Origin: Streptomyces mirabilis
GTDB taxonomy: Bacteria; Actinomycetota; Actinomycetes; Streptomycetales; Streptomycetaceae
Reading direction: 5' to 3'
Length of the DNA: 64,000 bases
NCBI RefSeq assembly: GCF_018310535.1
Contig: NZ_CP074102.1
Location: 7,006,001 to 7,070,000 of the forward strand
Below the pieces are notes generated by a model. It searched no databases, was not told the origin of the DNA, and was given only the letters and a program-made list of their open reading frames with translations. Both the position numbers and the translations under genes were made by a program. Below are positions 24,978 through 33,363 of this stretch, one piece after another (position 1 is the stretch's first letter; every line of letters begins with the position of its first letter).

Positions 24978-25604
24978 ATGAGTACGGCGGAGGAGACGGC
25001 CGGCGGCGAGATGCAGCCGTGGGCCGAGGTCACCCCGGACGCGGCCCGGCGGCTGCTCGTCGCCGCCGTCGAGGCCTTCGCCGAGCGCGGATACCACGCG
25101 ACGACGACCCGGGACATCGCGGGCCGCGCGGGCATGAGCCCCGCCGCGCTCTACATCCACTACAAGACCAAGGAAGAGCTGCTCCACCGCATCAGCCGGA
25201 TCGGGCACGACAAGGCGCTCGACATCGTGCGCGGCGCGGCGCAGGGCGGCGGCAGCGCCGCCGAGCGGCTCACCGACGCCGTGCGGTCCTTCGTGCGGTG
25301 GCACGCCGGGCAGCACACCACCGCGCGGGTCGTGCAGTACGAGCTGGAAGCCCTCGGACCCGAGGCGCGGGCGGAGATCGTCGCGCTGCGGCGGCAGACC
25401 GACGCGGCCGTGCGCGGCATCATCGAGGACGGCGTTGCGGCCGGCGACTTCGACGTGCCGGACGTGCCGGGCACCACGCTCGCCGTGCTCTCCCTCTGTA
25501 TCGACGTGGCCCGCTGGTTCAACGTCGACGGGCCCCGTACGCCCGACGAGGTCGGCGCGCTCTACGCCGACCTCGTACTGCGCATGGTCGGGGCCAAGGA
25601 GTAG
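24978..25604 (+). CDS. TetR family regulator, probable repressor of the MaoC gene
   Basis: 208 residues, ATG 24978 with AGAGGGG upstream. Helix-turn-helix at about 20-70: RRLLVAAVEAFAERGYHATTTRDIAGRAGMSPAALYIHYKTKEELLHRI. The C-terminal domain, with FVRWHAGQHTTARVVQYELEALGPEARAEIVALRRQTDAAVRGIIEDG, is the type common in regulators of fatty-acid and acyl-CoA metabolism. It is convergent with the MaoC gene, whose upstream region contains a palindrome suited to a TetR dimer. Confidence 0.87.
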   Translation: MSTAEETAGGEMQPWAEVTPDAARRLLVAAVEAFAERGYHATTTRDIAGRAGMSPAALYIHYKTKEELLHRISRIGHDKALDIVRGAAQGGGSAAERLTDAVRSFVRWHAGQHTTARVVQYELEALGPEARAEIVALRRQTDAAVRGIIEDGVAAGDFDVPDVPGTTLAVLSLCIDVARWFNVDGPRTPDEVGALYADLVLRMVGAKE

Positions 25605-25629
25605 CGGCCCCGGGGCGCGTGCGGGGTGC

Positions 25630-26091
25630 TCAGACGTAGTAGCGCGACACCGACTCGGCGACGCATACCGGCTTGTCGCCGCCCTCGCGCTCCACGGTGA
25701 AGGCCACGGACACCTGGACACCGCCGGGTACGTCCTCGACGCCGGTGATCTTCGCGGTGGCGCGCAGCCGTGAGCCGACCGGTACGGGGGCGGGGAAACG
25801 GACCTTGTTCGTCCCGTAGTTGACGCCCATCTTCACGCCTTCGACCTTGATCAGCTGAGGGCCGAAGAGCGGGAGCAGCGACAGGGTGAGGTAGCCGTGC
25901 GCGATCGTCGTGCCGAAGGGGCCGGTCGCGGCCTTCTCGGGGTCGACGTGGATCCACTGGTGGTCGCCGGTCGCCTCCGCGAAGAGGTCGATCCGCTTCT
26001 GCTCGATCTCGACCCAGTCGCTGTACCCCAGCTGCTCGCCCACCGCGGCCCGCAGTTCGTCGACCGTCGCGAACGTCCTCGGCTCTGTCAT
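25630..26091 (-). CDS. MaoC-like (R)-enoyl-CoA hydratase
   Basis: 153 residues from ATG 26091 with SD GGGAGGTCGGGAAG. Single hot-dog fold of the MaoC_dehydratase type: the hydratase motif is visible as FAEATGDHQWIHVDPEKAATGPFGTTIAHGYLTLSLLP, with the Asp-His catalytic pair. It hydrates trans-2-enoyl-CoA to the (R)-3-hydroxyacyl-CoA. An in-frame extension upstream would run through the operator and is not used. A CTAAGCA-AC-TGCTTAG palindrome lies 27 bases upstream. Confidence 0.92.
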   Translation of the reverse strand: MTEPRTFATVDELRAAVGEQLGYSDWVEIEQKRIDLFAEATGDHQWIHVDPEKAATGPFGTTIAHGYLTLSLLPLFGPQLIKVEGVKMGVNYGTNKVRFPAPVPVGSRLRATAKITGVEDVPGGVQVSVAFTVEREGGDKPVCVAESVSRYYV

Positions 26092-26117
26092 CTTCCCGAC
26101 CTCCCACGTCTCCATGT

Positions 26118-26133
26118 CTAAGCAACTGCTTAG
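26118..26133. promoter_or_regulatory. Perfect palindrome upstream of the MaoC gene
   Basis: CTAAGCA-AC-TGCTTAG, 7-bp perfect arms around a 2-base centre, in the gap between the divergent maoC and soxR genes. It lies in the leader or promoter of maoC and is a good TetR-family site; it could also affect soxR. Confidence 0.65.
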
Positions 26134-26198
26134 CATGGTCGGGCGCGGGGCGCATGTCAACGGACCGGACGTGTGACGAAGTAGGTAGGGTTGGAGGG

Positions 26199-26726
26199 GT
26201 GCCCCAGATCCCTGAGAAGATCCACGAGCTGACCGTCGGCCAGCTGTCGGCCCGCAGCGGCGCCGCCGTCTCCGCCCTGCACTTCTACGAGTCCAAGGGC
26301 CTGATCAGCAGTCGGCGCACCACCGGCAACCAACGCCGCTACCACCGCGACGCGCTGCGCCGTGTCGCCTTCGTCCGGGCCGCCCAACGCGTCGGCATCC
26401 CCCTCGCCACCATCCGCGAGGCGCTCGCCGAACTCCCCGAGGAGCGCACCCCGACACGCGAGGACTGGGCCCGGCTGTCGCAGGCCTGGCGTTCCGAACT
26501 GGAGGACCGGATCAAGCAGTTGAGCCGGCTGCGGGATCACCTGACCGACTGCATCGGGTGCGGCTGTCTGTCCCTCGAGAACTGCGTGCTGTCCAACCCG
26601 GACGATGTCTTCGGCGAGCGTCAGGCGGGCTCCCGGCTCATGGTGGAGCGCGTCACCGCGCGGCCGAAGCCGCGGCAGTCACCGGGGTCGCAGCAGTCGC
26701 AGCAGACGGCCGAGGAGTGCTGTTGA
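26199..26726 (+). CDS. soxR: SoxR, redox-sensing MerR-family activator
   Basis: 175 residues from GTG 26199 (MPQIPEKIHELTVGQLSARSG). The GGAGG lies almost against the start and TAGGTA/TAGGGT hexamers precede it, so leaderless translation is possible. MerR winged helix: LTVGQLSARSGAAVSALHFYESKGLISSRRTTGNQRRYHRDALRRVAFVRAAQRVGIPL; long coiled-coil dimer helix; then the [2Fe-2S] loop CIGCGCLSLENC (C-x2-C-x-C-x5-C). In streptomycetes SoxR responds to redox-cycling metabolites and activates exporters and reductases. The C-terminal tail is Gln/Ser/Arg-rich and ends in CC. Confidence 0.95.
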   Translation: MPQIPEKIHELTVGQLSARSGAAVSALHFYESKGLISSRRTTGNQRRYHRDALRRVAFVRAAQRVGIPLATIREALAELPEERTPTREDWARLSQAWRSELEDRIKQLSRLRDHLTDCIGCGCLSLENCVLSNPDDVFGERQAGSRLMVERVTARPKPRQSPGSQQSQQTAEECC

Positions 26727-26792
26727 GGGGCACCCCTCGGCCCCGTGGCCGGGCGGAACCGGCTCTCGTGCCGCGATCGCCCCGGCCGCCCG

Positions 26793-27860
26793 TCACTCGT
26801 ACTCCGTGCCGCCCTTGCGCGTCAGATACGCCGGGCTGACCGCCTTCGCGATGGCCCGGCCGCCGGTCACCGGGCTGTAGCGCTCGGCGGCGGGGCGTAT
26901 CACGACGCCCTCCCGCAGATGCAGTGCGCGCCCGGACACGGTCTCCCGGCCCGAGGCGACCTCCAGGACGCGGTCGATGTCGTACGGGCCCTCGTACAGC
27001 CGTGGCACCAGCGGCAGTTCGCCGTCGAGGAGCGCCGCCGCGTCCAGCCAGCGGACCTCGCCGGCGATCTCCGCGGACACGTCGAACACGGCGTAGCCGA
27101 GGGACTCGCGGCGGCCGTCGGCGCCGTACGACAGGTCCTGCACACCCGCCCCGTACACCTCGCCGAAGATGCCGACCCGGCGGGCGCCGAGCCGTTCGGC
27201 GAGCCGGGCCGCGGCCGCCGCGACGCCGTGGGCGTGGACGGCGCGCCAGTACAGATTGCGGGGATCCTCCTTGAGGGCTAGGGACTTGGCGCCGAAGCCC
27301 TTGGAGGAGACGTACACGCGGTCCTGGTCGGCGACGTGGGTCAGCAGGCAGGCCGAGCCGTGCAGCTTCTCCGTCAGGACGACGTTCTCGCCCGGCGCGA
27401 AGATGTCCGGGTACCGCTGGATGTTCTCGATGTCGACCCAGGGCAGCAGATCGGGCGCGGACTCGACGTCACCGTTCATGGTGGGCGGGATCGGCGGCAC
27501 CCACTTGACGATGCCGAGCGCCTCGGCGAAGTCGGTGCCGTCCGCGGCGGCCCGCGCCAGGTCGACGTCGGCCAGCGCCTTCGGGCGGCAGACGATGCCC
27601 TGCGACAGCTCACCGCGCAGGCGTACGGCCTTGACGCGGTCCGAACCGGGGCCCGCGAGGCGTCCGGTCAGGCCCAGCTCCTCGATGAGAGTGGTGGGGA
27701 GCACGGACTGCTCGGGGATGTAGACGGCACTCTCGCCGGTGCGGTAGGCGCCCTTGGCGACGACGGCTCGGTACAGGCCCACCTGGGCCAGTTCGAGCGC
27801 GTCGGCGTTCGGATGCTCATGGACGGTCAGCACTTCGGCGGTGACGCGCAGCGTCGACAT
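26793..27860 (-). CDS. RNA ligase, DRB0094 (DraRnl) family
   Basis: 355 residues from ATG 27860. Nucleotidyltransferase motif I is TEKLHGSA, with Lys165 the expected AMP acceptor (K-x-H-G). Other motifs: EVYGAGVQDLSYG (motif III region), REGVVIRP (motif IV) and AIAKAVSPAYLTRKGG (motif V). The N-terminal 120 residues (VTAEVLTVHEHPNADALELAQVGLYRAVVAKGAYRTGESAVYIPEQSVLP) are the OB-like domain of this family. These enzymes seal nicks with a 3'-OH RNA end and 5'-phosphate; the biological target is unknown. No RtcB, PNK or tRNA-repair gene is adjacent. Confidence 0.9.
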   Translation of the reverse strand: MSTLRVTAEVLTVHEHPNADALELAQVGLYRAVVAKGAYRTGESAVYIPEQSVLPTTLIEELGLTGRLAGPGSDRVKAVRLRGELSQGIVCRPKALADVDLARAAADGTDFAEALGIVKWVPPIPPTMNGDVESAPDLLPWVDIENIQRYPDIFAPGENVVLTEKLHGSACLLTHVADQDRVYVSSKGFGAKSLALKEDPRNLYWRAVHAHGVAAAAARLAERLGARRVGIFGEVYGAGVQDLSYGADGRRESLGYAVFDVSAEIAGEVRWLDAAALLDGELPLVPRLYEGPYDIDRVLEVASGRETVSGRALHLREGVVIRPAAERYSPVTGGRAIAKAVSPAYLTRKGGTEYE

Positions 27861-28001
27861 CGGGACTCCTCGGGTTCCGCGGGTACCTCAACGGGGTTTC
27901 ATCGAGCCCAACTGTCCCGAGGAGAAAGAGCTGGAGCGAACGGATTTGCGCCTGCTAGCGTCGGCCACCGGGTGTCTTCAGTGGCGCCCCCGTCGAGGTC
28001 A

Positions 28002-28078
28002 GCGCCCCGCCAGGGGCGCGGGGAACTGCGCGCCCAGCCACACATGACCCCGCAGCCGACGACTCACCCGCAGTTCCC
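28002..28078. repeat. Intergenic inverted-repeat element, second copy of the CGCGGGGAACTG family
   Basis: GCGCCCC-GCCA-GGGGCGC (28002-28019) forms a small hairpin, and GGGAACTGCG (28021-28030) pairs with CGCAGTTCCC (28069-28078). The CGCGGGGAACTGCGCGCC core is shared with 22627-22642. It lies between the RNA ligase start and the zinc-ribbon gene's stop, on the 3' side of the latter. Confidence 0.55.
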
Positions 28079-28128
28079 GTAACCCGGCCGACCCCGGCCC
28101 CCGCCCCCCGTTCAACCCGGCGGAGCGC

Positions 28129-28731
28129 TCACGCAGAGACCAGCAACCGCCCGCGCCTGGCCTCCGCCAGCGCCTCGGGCGTGAGAACGGGCCGCGGTAC
28201 GACGATTCCGCAATCCGTGCAGACGGGACCCGACGACGGTTCGTGGGCCAGGTCGTACTTCCAGGTGAGGCGCTCACCGGTGCAGACCGGACAGACCGTG
28301 CCCGGCTCGCGCTCCAGCGCGGCGATCAGCCGGCGCAGCACCTCGGCCAGTGATTCGTGGGGGTGGATCCGTGGATCGTCGCACCACGCGACGCCGAATC
28401 CGCCCCAGGTCAGCCGATGCCAGTCGTCCACGCTGCCCGGCCGGCGCAGCCCGTCGTGCTTCTCCTTCTTGCGGCGCTGGGCGAACTCGACCTCGTAGGC
28501 GAGCCAGACGGAGCGGGCCTCCTCCAACTCGTCCAGTGCGGCCACGAGCCGCGCTGGATCGGGGGACCGGTCCTCGGGACCGAACCCGGCCCGGGAACAG
28601 AGATGGTCCCAGGTCGCCCGATGCCCGTAAGGGGCGAACCTCTCCAGGCACTTGCGCAGTGAATAGCGTCGCAGTGCCAGATCATTCCTCGGATCTCGCG
28701 CCTGTCTCGCCAGACTCCGAAAACCCGCCAT
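28129..28731 (-). CDS. Hypothetical protein with C-terminal zinc ribbon
   Basis: 200 residues from ATG 28731 with SD GGAGGTGCAGGG. It starts MAGFRSLARQARDPRNDLALRRYSL; the first 140 residues are helical and charged (LVAALDELEEARSVWLAYEVEFAQRRKKEKHDG) with a Trp-rich segment (DDWHRLTWGGFGVAWCDDPRIHPHESL). The end has CPVC and, 24 residues later, CTDC, a four-Cys zinc ribbon. I do not recognise the family. Neighbours (RNA ligase downstream, acylase divergent) give no clear hint of function. Confidence 0.6.
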   Translation of the reverse strand: MAGFRSLARQARDPRNDLALRRYSLRKCLERFAPYGHRATWDHLCSRAGFGPEDRSPDPARLVAALDELEEARSVWLAYEVEFAQRRKKEKHDGLRRPGSVDDWHRLTWGGFGVAWCDDPRIHPHESLAEVLRRLIAALEREPGTVCPVCTGERLTWKYDLAHEPSSGPVCTDCGIVVPRPVLTPEALAEARRGRLLVSA

Positions 28732-29091
28732 CGCCCTGCACCTCCGTCACACCTGCACCTGTACTTCGGTCACTTCGGCGTTGCCGTCCCAGGGACGTCG
28801 CCGAGTAGACGTATCGACACGCGATTCGGCTCCATCCAATTTCCGATGAGCGCCATAAGTCACCGGCCGAACTACTCCCTCCGGCCTACCTCCCCTCGCT
28901 GTCAGCCACCTGTTGAAAAGCCTGTGGGCCGGGATGCCGGGGTGTCGCCGGATCCGCATGACCCGTCGATCTCTAAACGGCTCGTGACCTCTGAACAGCT
29001 CAGTGATCGTTGAAAAGTTGACGCATGTTCATCTTCCAACTCGGGGATACCGGCGGTAACGTCCGGCCCACCCCCGTCGGTAGGAGCAGCC
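28732..29091. other. 360-base intergenic region before the acylase gene
   Basis: A divergent promoter region, markedly less GC-rich than its neighbours. It contains two copies of GTTGAAAAG (28912-28920 and 29009-29017), either of which could be a -35-like element for the acylase gene, and the TAGGAG SD near 29080. No ORF, strong palindrome or RNA gene was seen. Confidence 0.4.
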
Positions 29092-31884
29092 ATGCCACGG
29101 CGCACCGCACGCACCGCACTCGACAGACTGAGAACTCCCCGCAGATTCCCCAAGTTCCTGGGGGCGGCATCCATCTGTGCTCTCATAGCCGCCCTGCTGT
29201 CCCCGCTGACCCAGGCGGCGGCCGCCGACAGCACGGCCGCGCTCGCCGCCAACGACTACTGCGGCGGCCAGTGTTCCGACATCCTCCCGCCCGGTCAGAA
29301 CGGCAACGCCACCCTCGCCCAGATCCTCCTCAACCAGGCCTTCGGCATCCAGCCCGACCACGCCGAGGACCAGCTCGGCCCCTACAGCAACCTGGCCTCG
29401 GGCGCCGCCACGCTCACCGACGCCAAGATCAACGACTTCTTCAACGACGCGTCCTTCGGGGTCGCCTCCGACCAGGTCGCCTCCACCACCGCACCCGGCG
29501 GACGCACCGACGTGACGATCGTCCGCGACAAGAAGACCGGTGTGCCGCACATCACCGGCACCACCCGCTACGGCACCGAGTACGGCGCCGGGTACGCCGC
29601 CGCCCAGGACCGGCTGTGGCTGATGGACGTCTTCCGGCACGTCGGACGCGGCCAGCTGACCTCCTTCGCCGGTGGGGCCTCCTCCAACCAGGGCCTGGAG
29701 CAGGAGTTCTGGCGCAACGCGCCCTACGCCGAGGCCGATCTGCAGACCCAGATCGACAACGCCATCGCGAACAACGGCGCCCGCGGTCAGCAGGCCCTCG
29801 CCGACGCCAACGCCTACATCGACGGCATCAACGCGTACATCGACGCCTCCGACAGCGGCCGCTACTTCCCCGGTGAGTACGTCCTGACCGGCCACAAGGA
29901 CTCCATCACCAACGCCGGCACCATCGACCACTTCAAGATCACCGACCTGGTCGCGCTGGCTTCCGTCATCGGCTCGCTCTTCGGCTCCGGAGGCGGCGGC
30001 GAGGTCAACAACGCCATCTCGCTGCTGGCCGCCCAGTCCAAGTACGGCGTGACCGAGGGCACCAAGGTCTGGGAGTCCTTCCGCGAGCGCAACGACCCCG
30101 AGGCGGTGCTCACCGTCCACAACGGCGAGAGCTTCCCGTACGCCTCGAAGCCCGACACCGCGCAGGGCGAGGCCCTGCCCGACGCCGGCTCGGTGACCCA
30201 GGAGCCACTGGTCTACGACCGCACCGGCAGCGCGGCCACCGCCACCGCCACCAGCGCCTCGGCGACGGCGGCCGCCACCACCCTCACCTCCGCGAAGCGC
30301 GGGATGTCCAACGCCCTCGTGGTGAGCGGCAAGTACACCGCCAGCGGTCACCCCATCGCCGTCTTCGGGCCGCAGACCGGCTATTTCGCGCCACAGCTCC
30401 TCATGCTCCAGGAAATCCAGGGACCAGGCCTCAGCGCGCGCGGCGCCTCCTTCGCGGGCCTGAGCATGTACGTCGAACTCGGCCGCGGCCAGGACTACTC
30501 CTGGAGCGCGACGACCTCCGGCCAGGACATCATCGACACGTACGCCGTCGAACTGTGCCAGGACGACATCCACTACCTGTACCACGGCACCTGCACCGCC
30601 ATGGACAAGGTCGAGCGGACCAACGCCTGGAAGCCGACCACGGCCGACGGCACCGCGGCGGGCTCGTACCGTATGCAGGTCTACCGGACCAAGTACGGTC
30701 CCGTGGAGTACCGCGCGACGGTCGGCGGCAAGAAGGTCGCGTACACGACCCTGCGCTCCTCCTACATGCACGAGGCCGACTCGATCATCGGCTTCCAGAT
30801 GCTCAACGACCCGGACTACGTGAAGAGCCCGGGGACGTTCCAGAGCGCGGTGCAGCACATCAACTACACCTTCAACTGGTTCTACGCCGACTCCTCGCAC
30901 ACCGCGTACTACAACAGCGGTGACAACCCGGTGCGGGCGGCCGGCGTCGACGCCGAGTTCCCGGTCTGGGCGCAGGCCGCGTACGAGTGGCAGAACTGGG
31001 ACCCGACGACGAACACCGCCTCGTACACCCCGCCGTCCGCACACCCCAACTCCATCGACCAGGACTACTACATCTCCTGGAACAACAAGCAGGCCAAGGA
31101 CTACACCACGGCCCCCTGGGGCGACGGTTCCGTGCACCGCGGGAACCTCCTGGAGGACCGGGTGAAGAAGCTGGTCGCCGCGGGCGGGGTGACCAGGTCC
31201 TCGCTCACCAAGGCGATGGCCGACGCCGCGCTGGCCGATCTGCGGGCCGAGGACGTGCTGCCGAAGCTGCTCAAGGTCATCAACAGTTCGACGGTCACGG
31301 ACACCACGGCCGCGGCGGCGGTGACCAAGCTGTCCGACTGGGTGACGGCCGGAGCCAAGCGCAAGGAGACCTCGGCCGGCTCGAAGGCCTACGCCAACGC
31401 CGACGCGATCCGCATCCTGGACGCCTGGTGGCCGCTGCTGGTGAAGGCCGAGTTCGAACCCGGTCTCGGCACCGACCTGTACACGGCCTTCTCCAACAAC
31501 CTGCCCATCGACGAGTCCCCGTCGGCCGCGCACGGCCCGACCGGCGCGCACGCCGGAAGCTCCTTCCAGTACGGCTGGTGGAGCTATGTCGACAAGGACA
31601 TCCGGGCGGTCCTCGGTGAGTCGGTGCAGGGCGGACTGTCGCAGAAGTACTGCGGCGGCGGCAGCCTCAGCGCCTGCCGGGACGCCCTGATCAGCACGCT
31701 CAAGACGGCCGCCGGTCTGACCGCCGCCCAGGTCTACCCGGGCGACGACCAGTGCTCGGCGGGCGACCAGTGGTGTGCCGACTCGATCGTCCAGCGGACG
31801 CTCGGCGGTATCAAGCACGGCAAGATCACCTGGCAGAATCGGCCGACCTACCAGCAGGTGGTGGAGTACACGTCGCACCGGTGA
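29092..31884 (+). CDS. Secreted penicillin-acylase family (S45, Ntn hydrolase) enzyme
   Basis: 930 residues. The signal peptide MPRRTARTALDRLRTPRRF plus LGAASICALIAALLSPLTQAAAADS indicates export. It has the alpha-spacer-beta layout of S45 enzymes: alpha chain containing DVTIVRDKKTGVPHITGTTRYGTEYGAGYAAAQDRLWLMDVFRHVGRG, an Ala/Thr-rich spacer at about 375-400, and the beta chain beginning at the nucleophile Ser406 in RGM-SNALVVSG, autocatalytically exposed. Further beta-chain motifs are PQTGYFAPQLLMLQEIQG and SWSATTSGQDIIDTYAVEL. Likely substrates are acylated amines (acyl-homoserine lactones, lipopeptides, penicillins), not resolvable here. The gene is monocistronic. Confidence 0.92.
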   Translation: MPRRTARTALDRLRTPRRFPKFLGAASICALIAALLSPLTQAAAADSTAALAANDYCGGQCSDILPPGQNGNATLAQILLNQAFGIQPDHAEDQLGPYSNLASGAATLTDAKINDFFNDASFGVASDQVASTTAPGGRTDVTIVRDKKTGVPHITGTTRYGTEYGAGYAAAQDRLWLMDVFRHVGRGQLTSFAGGASSNQGLEQEFWRNAPYAEADLQTQIDNAIANNGARGQQALADANAYIDGINAYIDASDSGRYFPGEYVLTGHKDSITNAGTIDHFKITDLVALASVIGSLFGSGGGGEVNNAISLLAAQSKYGVTEGTKVWESFRERNDPEAVLTVHNGESFPYASKPDTAQGEALPDAGSVTQEPLVYDRTGSAATATATSASATAAATTLTSAKRGMSNALVVSGKYTASGHPIAVFGPQTGYFAPQLLMLQEIQGPGLSARGASFAGLSMYVELGRGQDYSWSATTSGQDIIDTYAVELCQDDIHYLYHGTCTAMDKVERTNAWKPTTADGTAAGSYRMQVYRTKYGPVEYRATVGGKKVAYTTLRSSYMHEADSIIGFQMLNDPDYVKSPGTFQSAVQHINYTFNWFYADSSHTAYYNSGDNPVRAAGVDAEFPVWAQAAYEWQNWDPTTNTASYTPPSAHPNSIDQDYYISWNNKQAKDYTTAPWGDGSVHRGNLLEDRVKKLVAAGGVTRSSLTKAMADAALADLRAEDVLPKLLKVINSSTVTDTTAAAAVTKLSDWVTAGAKRKETSAGSKAYANADAIRILDAWWPLLVKAEFEPGLGTDLYTAFSNNLPIDESPSAAHGPTGAHAGSSFQYGWWSYVDKDIRAVLGESVQGGLSQKYCGGGSLSACRDALISTLKTAAGLTAAQVYPGDDQCSAGDQWCADSIVQRTLGGIKHGKITWQNRPTYQQVVEYTSHR

Positions 31885-31918
31885 CCCCGGGGCGCTTCGG
31901 AGACTCCCCGGCGGCGGG

Positions 31919-33253
31919 TCATTGAACGCGGCCCGCCGCCAGCACCACCTGGGCCAGCTCCCGGTGGCAGATGTCGCTGTGGGCCCCGCACGGGGGCCCG
32001 CCGCGGTTCACCACCGCGCACGCGTCGACGTTCACGCACCCCGACACCGGCAGCTGCGCGCGCAGCGCGTCGGCGAGCGTGAACGTCTTCGTGCCCTCCA
32101 CCGCCTGCACCCCGTCGTGTCCCATCGCGCCCCAGCGGGCACCCAGGAGATGTCCGGGGTCGAGGTCGATCCCCAGCACCGAACGGTCGTCGTCCGCCAT
32201 CCGGGAGGCCAGCGGATAGATCGTGCCGAGCGCCGTGTCGAAGTGGGAGTAGCAGCACACCAGGGGGCCGTCGACGCGGCTGTGCAGACCGTGCAGCGCG
32301 CCGCTCGTCCGCGGGTCGCCGGGCAGTTGCGCGGCGAACGCGTAGTGCGAGAAGGCCCCTTGGAGCAGCGTCACGGACTTCACCGTGCGCACGCCCTCAG
32401 GCAGTCCGCGCAGTGCGAAGGAGACGAGCCGTCCGCCGAAGCTGTGCCCGACCAGGTGCACGCGCACCCCGGGCGCGGCGGCCGCGAGCTGCCCGAGCGC
32501 GCGCCCGAGCCCACGCTCACCCACCGTGCCCGCGCGCCGCTTCATGGCGTAGTAGGTGGCCTGGCGCAGCAGTTCGCGCGCCCCGTCCCAGGGCCGCGGC
32601 AGCGCGAAGGTCTCGCCGGGAGCCGCCATCCCGGCCAGCGCCTCGGCGAACTCGCCGCACACCGTGGCCGTGTCCCCGAAGAGCATCGCGGGGTCGCCCT
32701 GCGGTGCGCCCTCCCCGAGCGTGTCCGCGGCGAAGGCGGCCTGCGGTCCCTGCGGCGGTACCTCCACGAGCAGCCGCACCAGACGCCCGAACTCCTCCAA
32801 CGAGGCTCCCTCGTCCGGCTGTTGGTCCAGCAGGCGCGCGATCTGCTCGACGACCGTGGCCCGCCCCGGGAACACCTCCAGGAGCGCGTGCCGGGTGTCC
32901 TTGTCGAGCGCGGCGCGGGCGGCGGCGGGCGCGTCGGTGGAGACCGCGGCGACCACCGACCGGGGAAAATCGGGGATCGGCTCGTCCGAGAACCGCATCG
33001 AGGGCCACACCACACCGACGTAGCCCAGACGCGCGTGCGGCGCGAGGTCGGGGACGGGCGCGAAGAACTGGCTGTAGAGGCGGGTCGCGCCGGAACGGTC
33101 GTTGTTCCAGCCGTGCGCGAAGACGATCAGATCACGCACTCCGCGCCGGGGCACCTCCGCGAGCAGCCGGTCCCTTTCCCGGCCGCCCACGTCCCCGTCC
33201 GCGTCGAAGGTCAGCTCCCAGTAGGGAGAAACACTGACTGCCGGATCCGCCAT
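31919..33253 (-). CDS. Alpha/beta hydrolase-fold protein (large, lipase/esterase-like)
   Basis: 444 residues from ATG 33253. The N-terminal strand-loop RDLIVFAHGWNNDRSGA supplies the oxyanion HGW, and the nucleophile elbow is HLVGHSFGGRL (Ser near 280). Candidate acid and His are in the C-terminal CCYSHFDTALGTIYPLASR region. The middle 120 residues (VEQIARLLDQQPDEGASLEEFGRLVRLLVEV) form a helical cap. No signal peptide. Streptomyces homologues are often annotated only as hypothetical or, wrongly, as a serine-threonine kinase. The substrate is unknown. Confidence 0.8.
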   Translation of the reverse strand: MADPAVSVSPYWELTFDADGDVGGRERDRLLAEVPRRGVRDLIVFAHGWNNDRSGATRLYSQFFAPVPDLAPHARLGYVGVVWPSMRFSDEPIPDFPRSVVAAVSTDAPAAARAALDKDTRHALLEVFPGRATVVEQIARLLDQQPDEGASLEEFGRLVRLLVEVPPQGPQAAFAADTLGEGAPQGDPAMLFGDTATVCGEFAEALAGMAAPGETFALPRPWDGARELLRQATYYAMKRRAGTVGERGLGRALGQLAAAAPGVRVHLVGHSFGGRLVSFALRGLPEGVRTVKSVTLLQGAFSHYAFAAQLPGDPRTSGALHGLHSRVDGPLVCCYSHFDTALGTIYPLASRMADDDRSVLGIDLDPGHLLGARWGAMGHDGVQAVEGTKTFTLADALRAQLPVSGCVNVDACAVVNRGGPPCGAHSDICHRELAQVVLAAGRVQ

Positions 33254-33363
33254 GGCAAGCCCCCTCGTCCCCCGAAGGCGGTGCGATGTGGGCGCATCGT
33301 CCTACCGGGGGCGAAGATTGGCCATACGTCACGACCCAACCGGGGAAAAGAAGTTCTTTCCGC

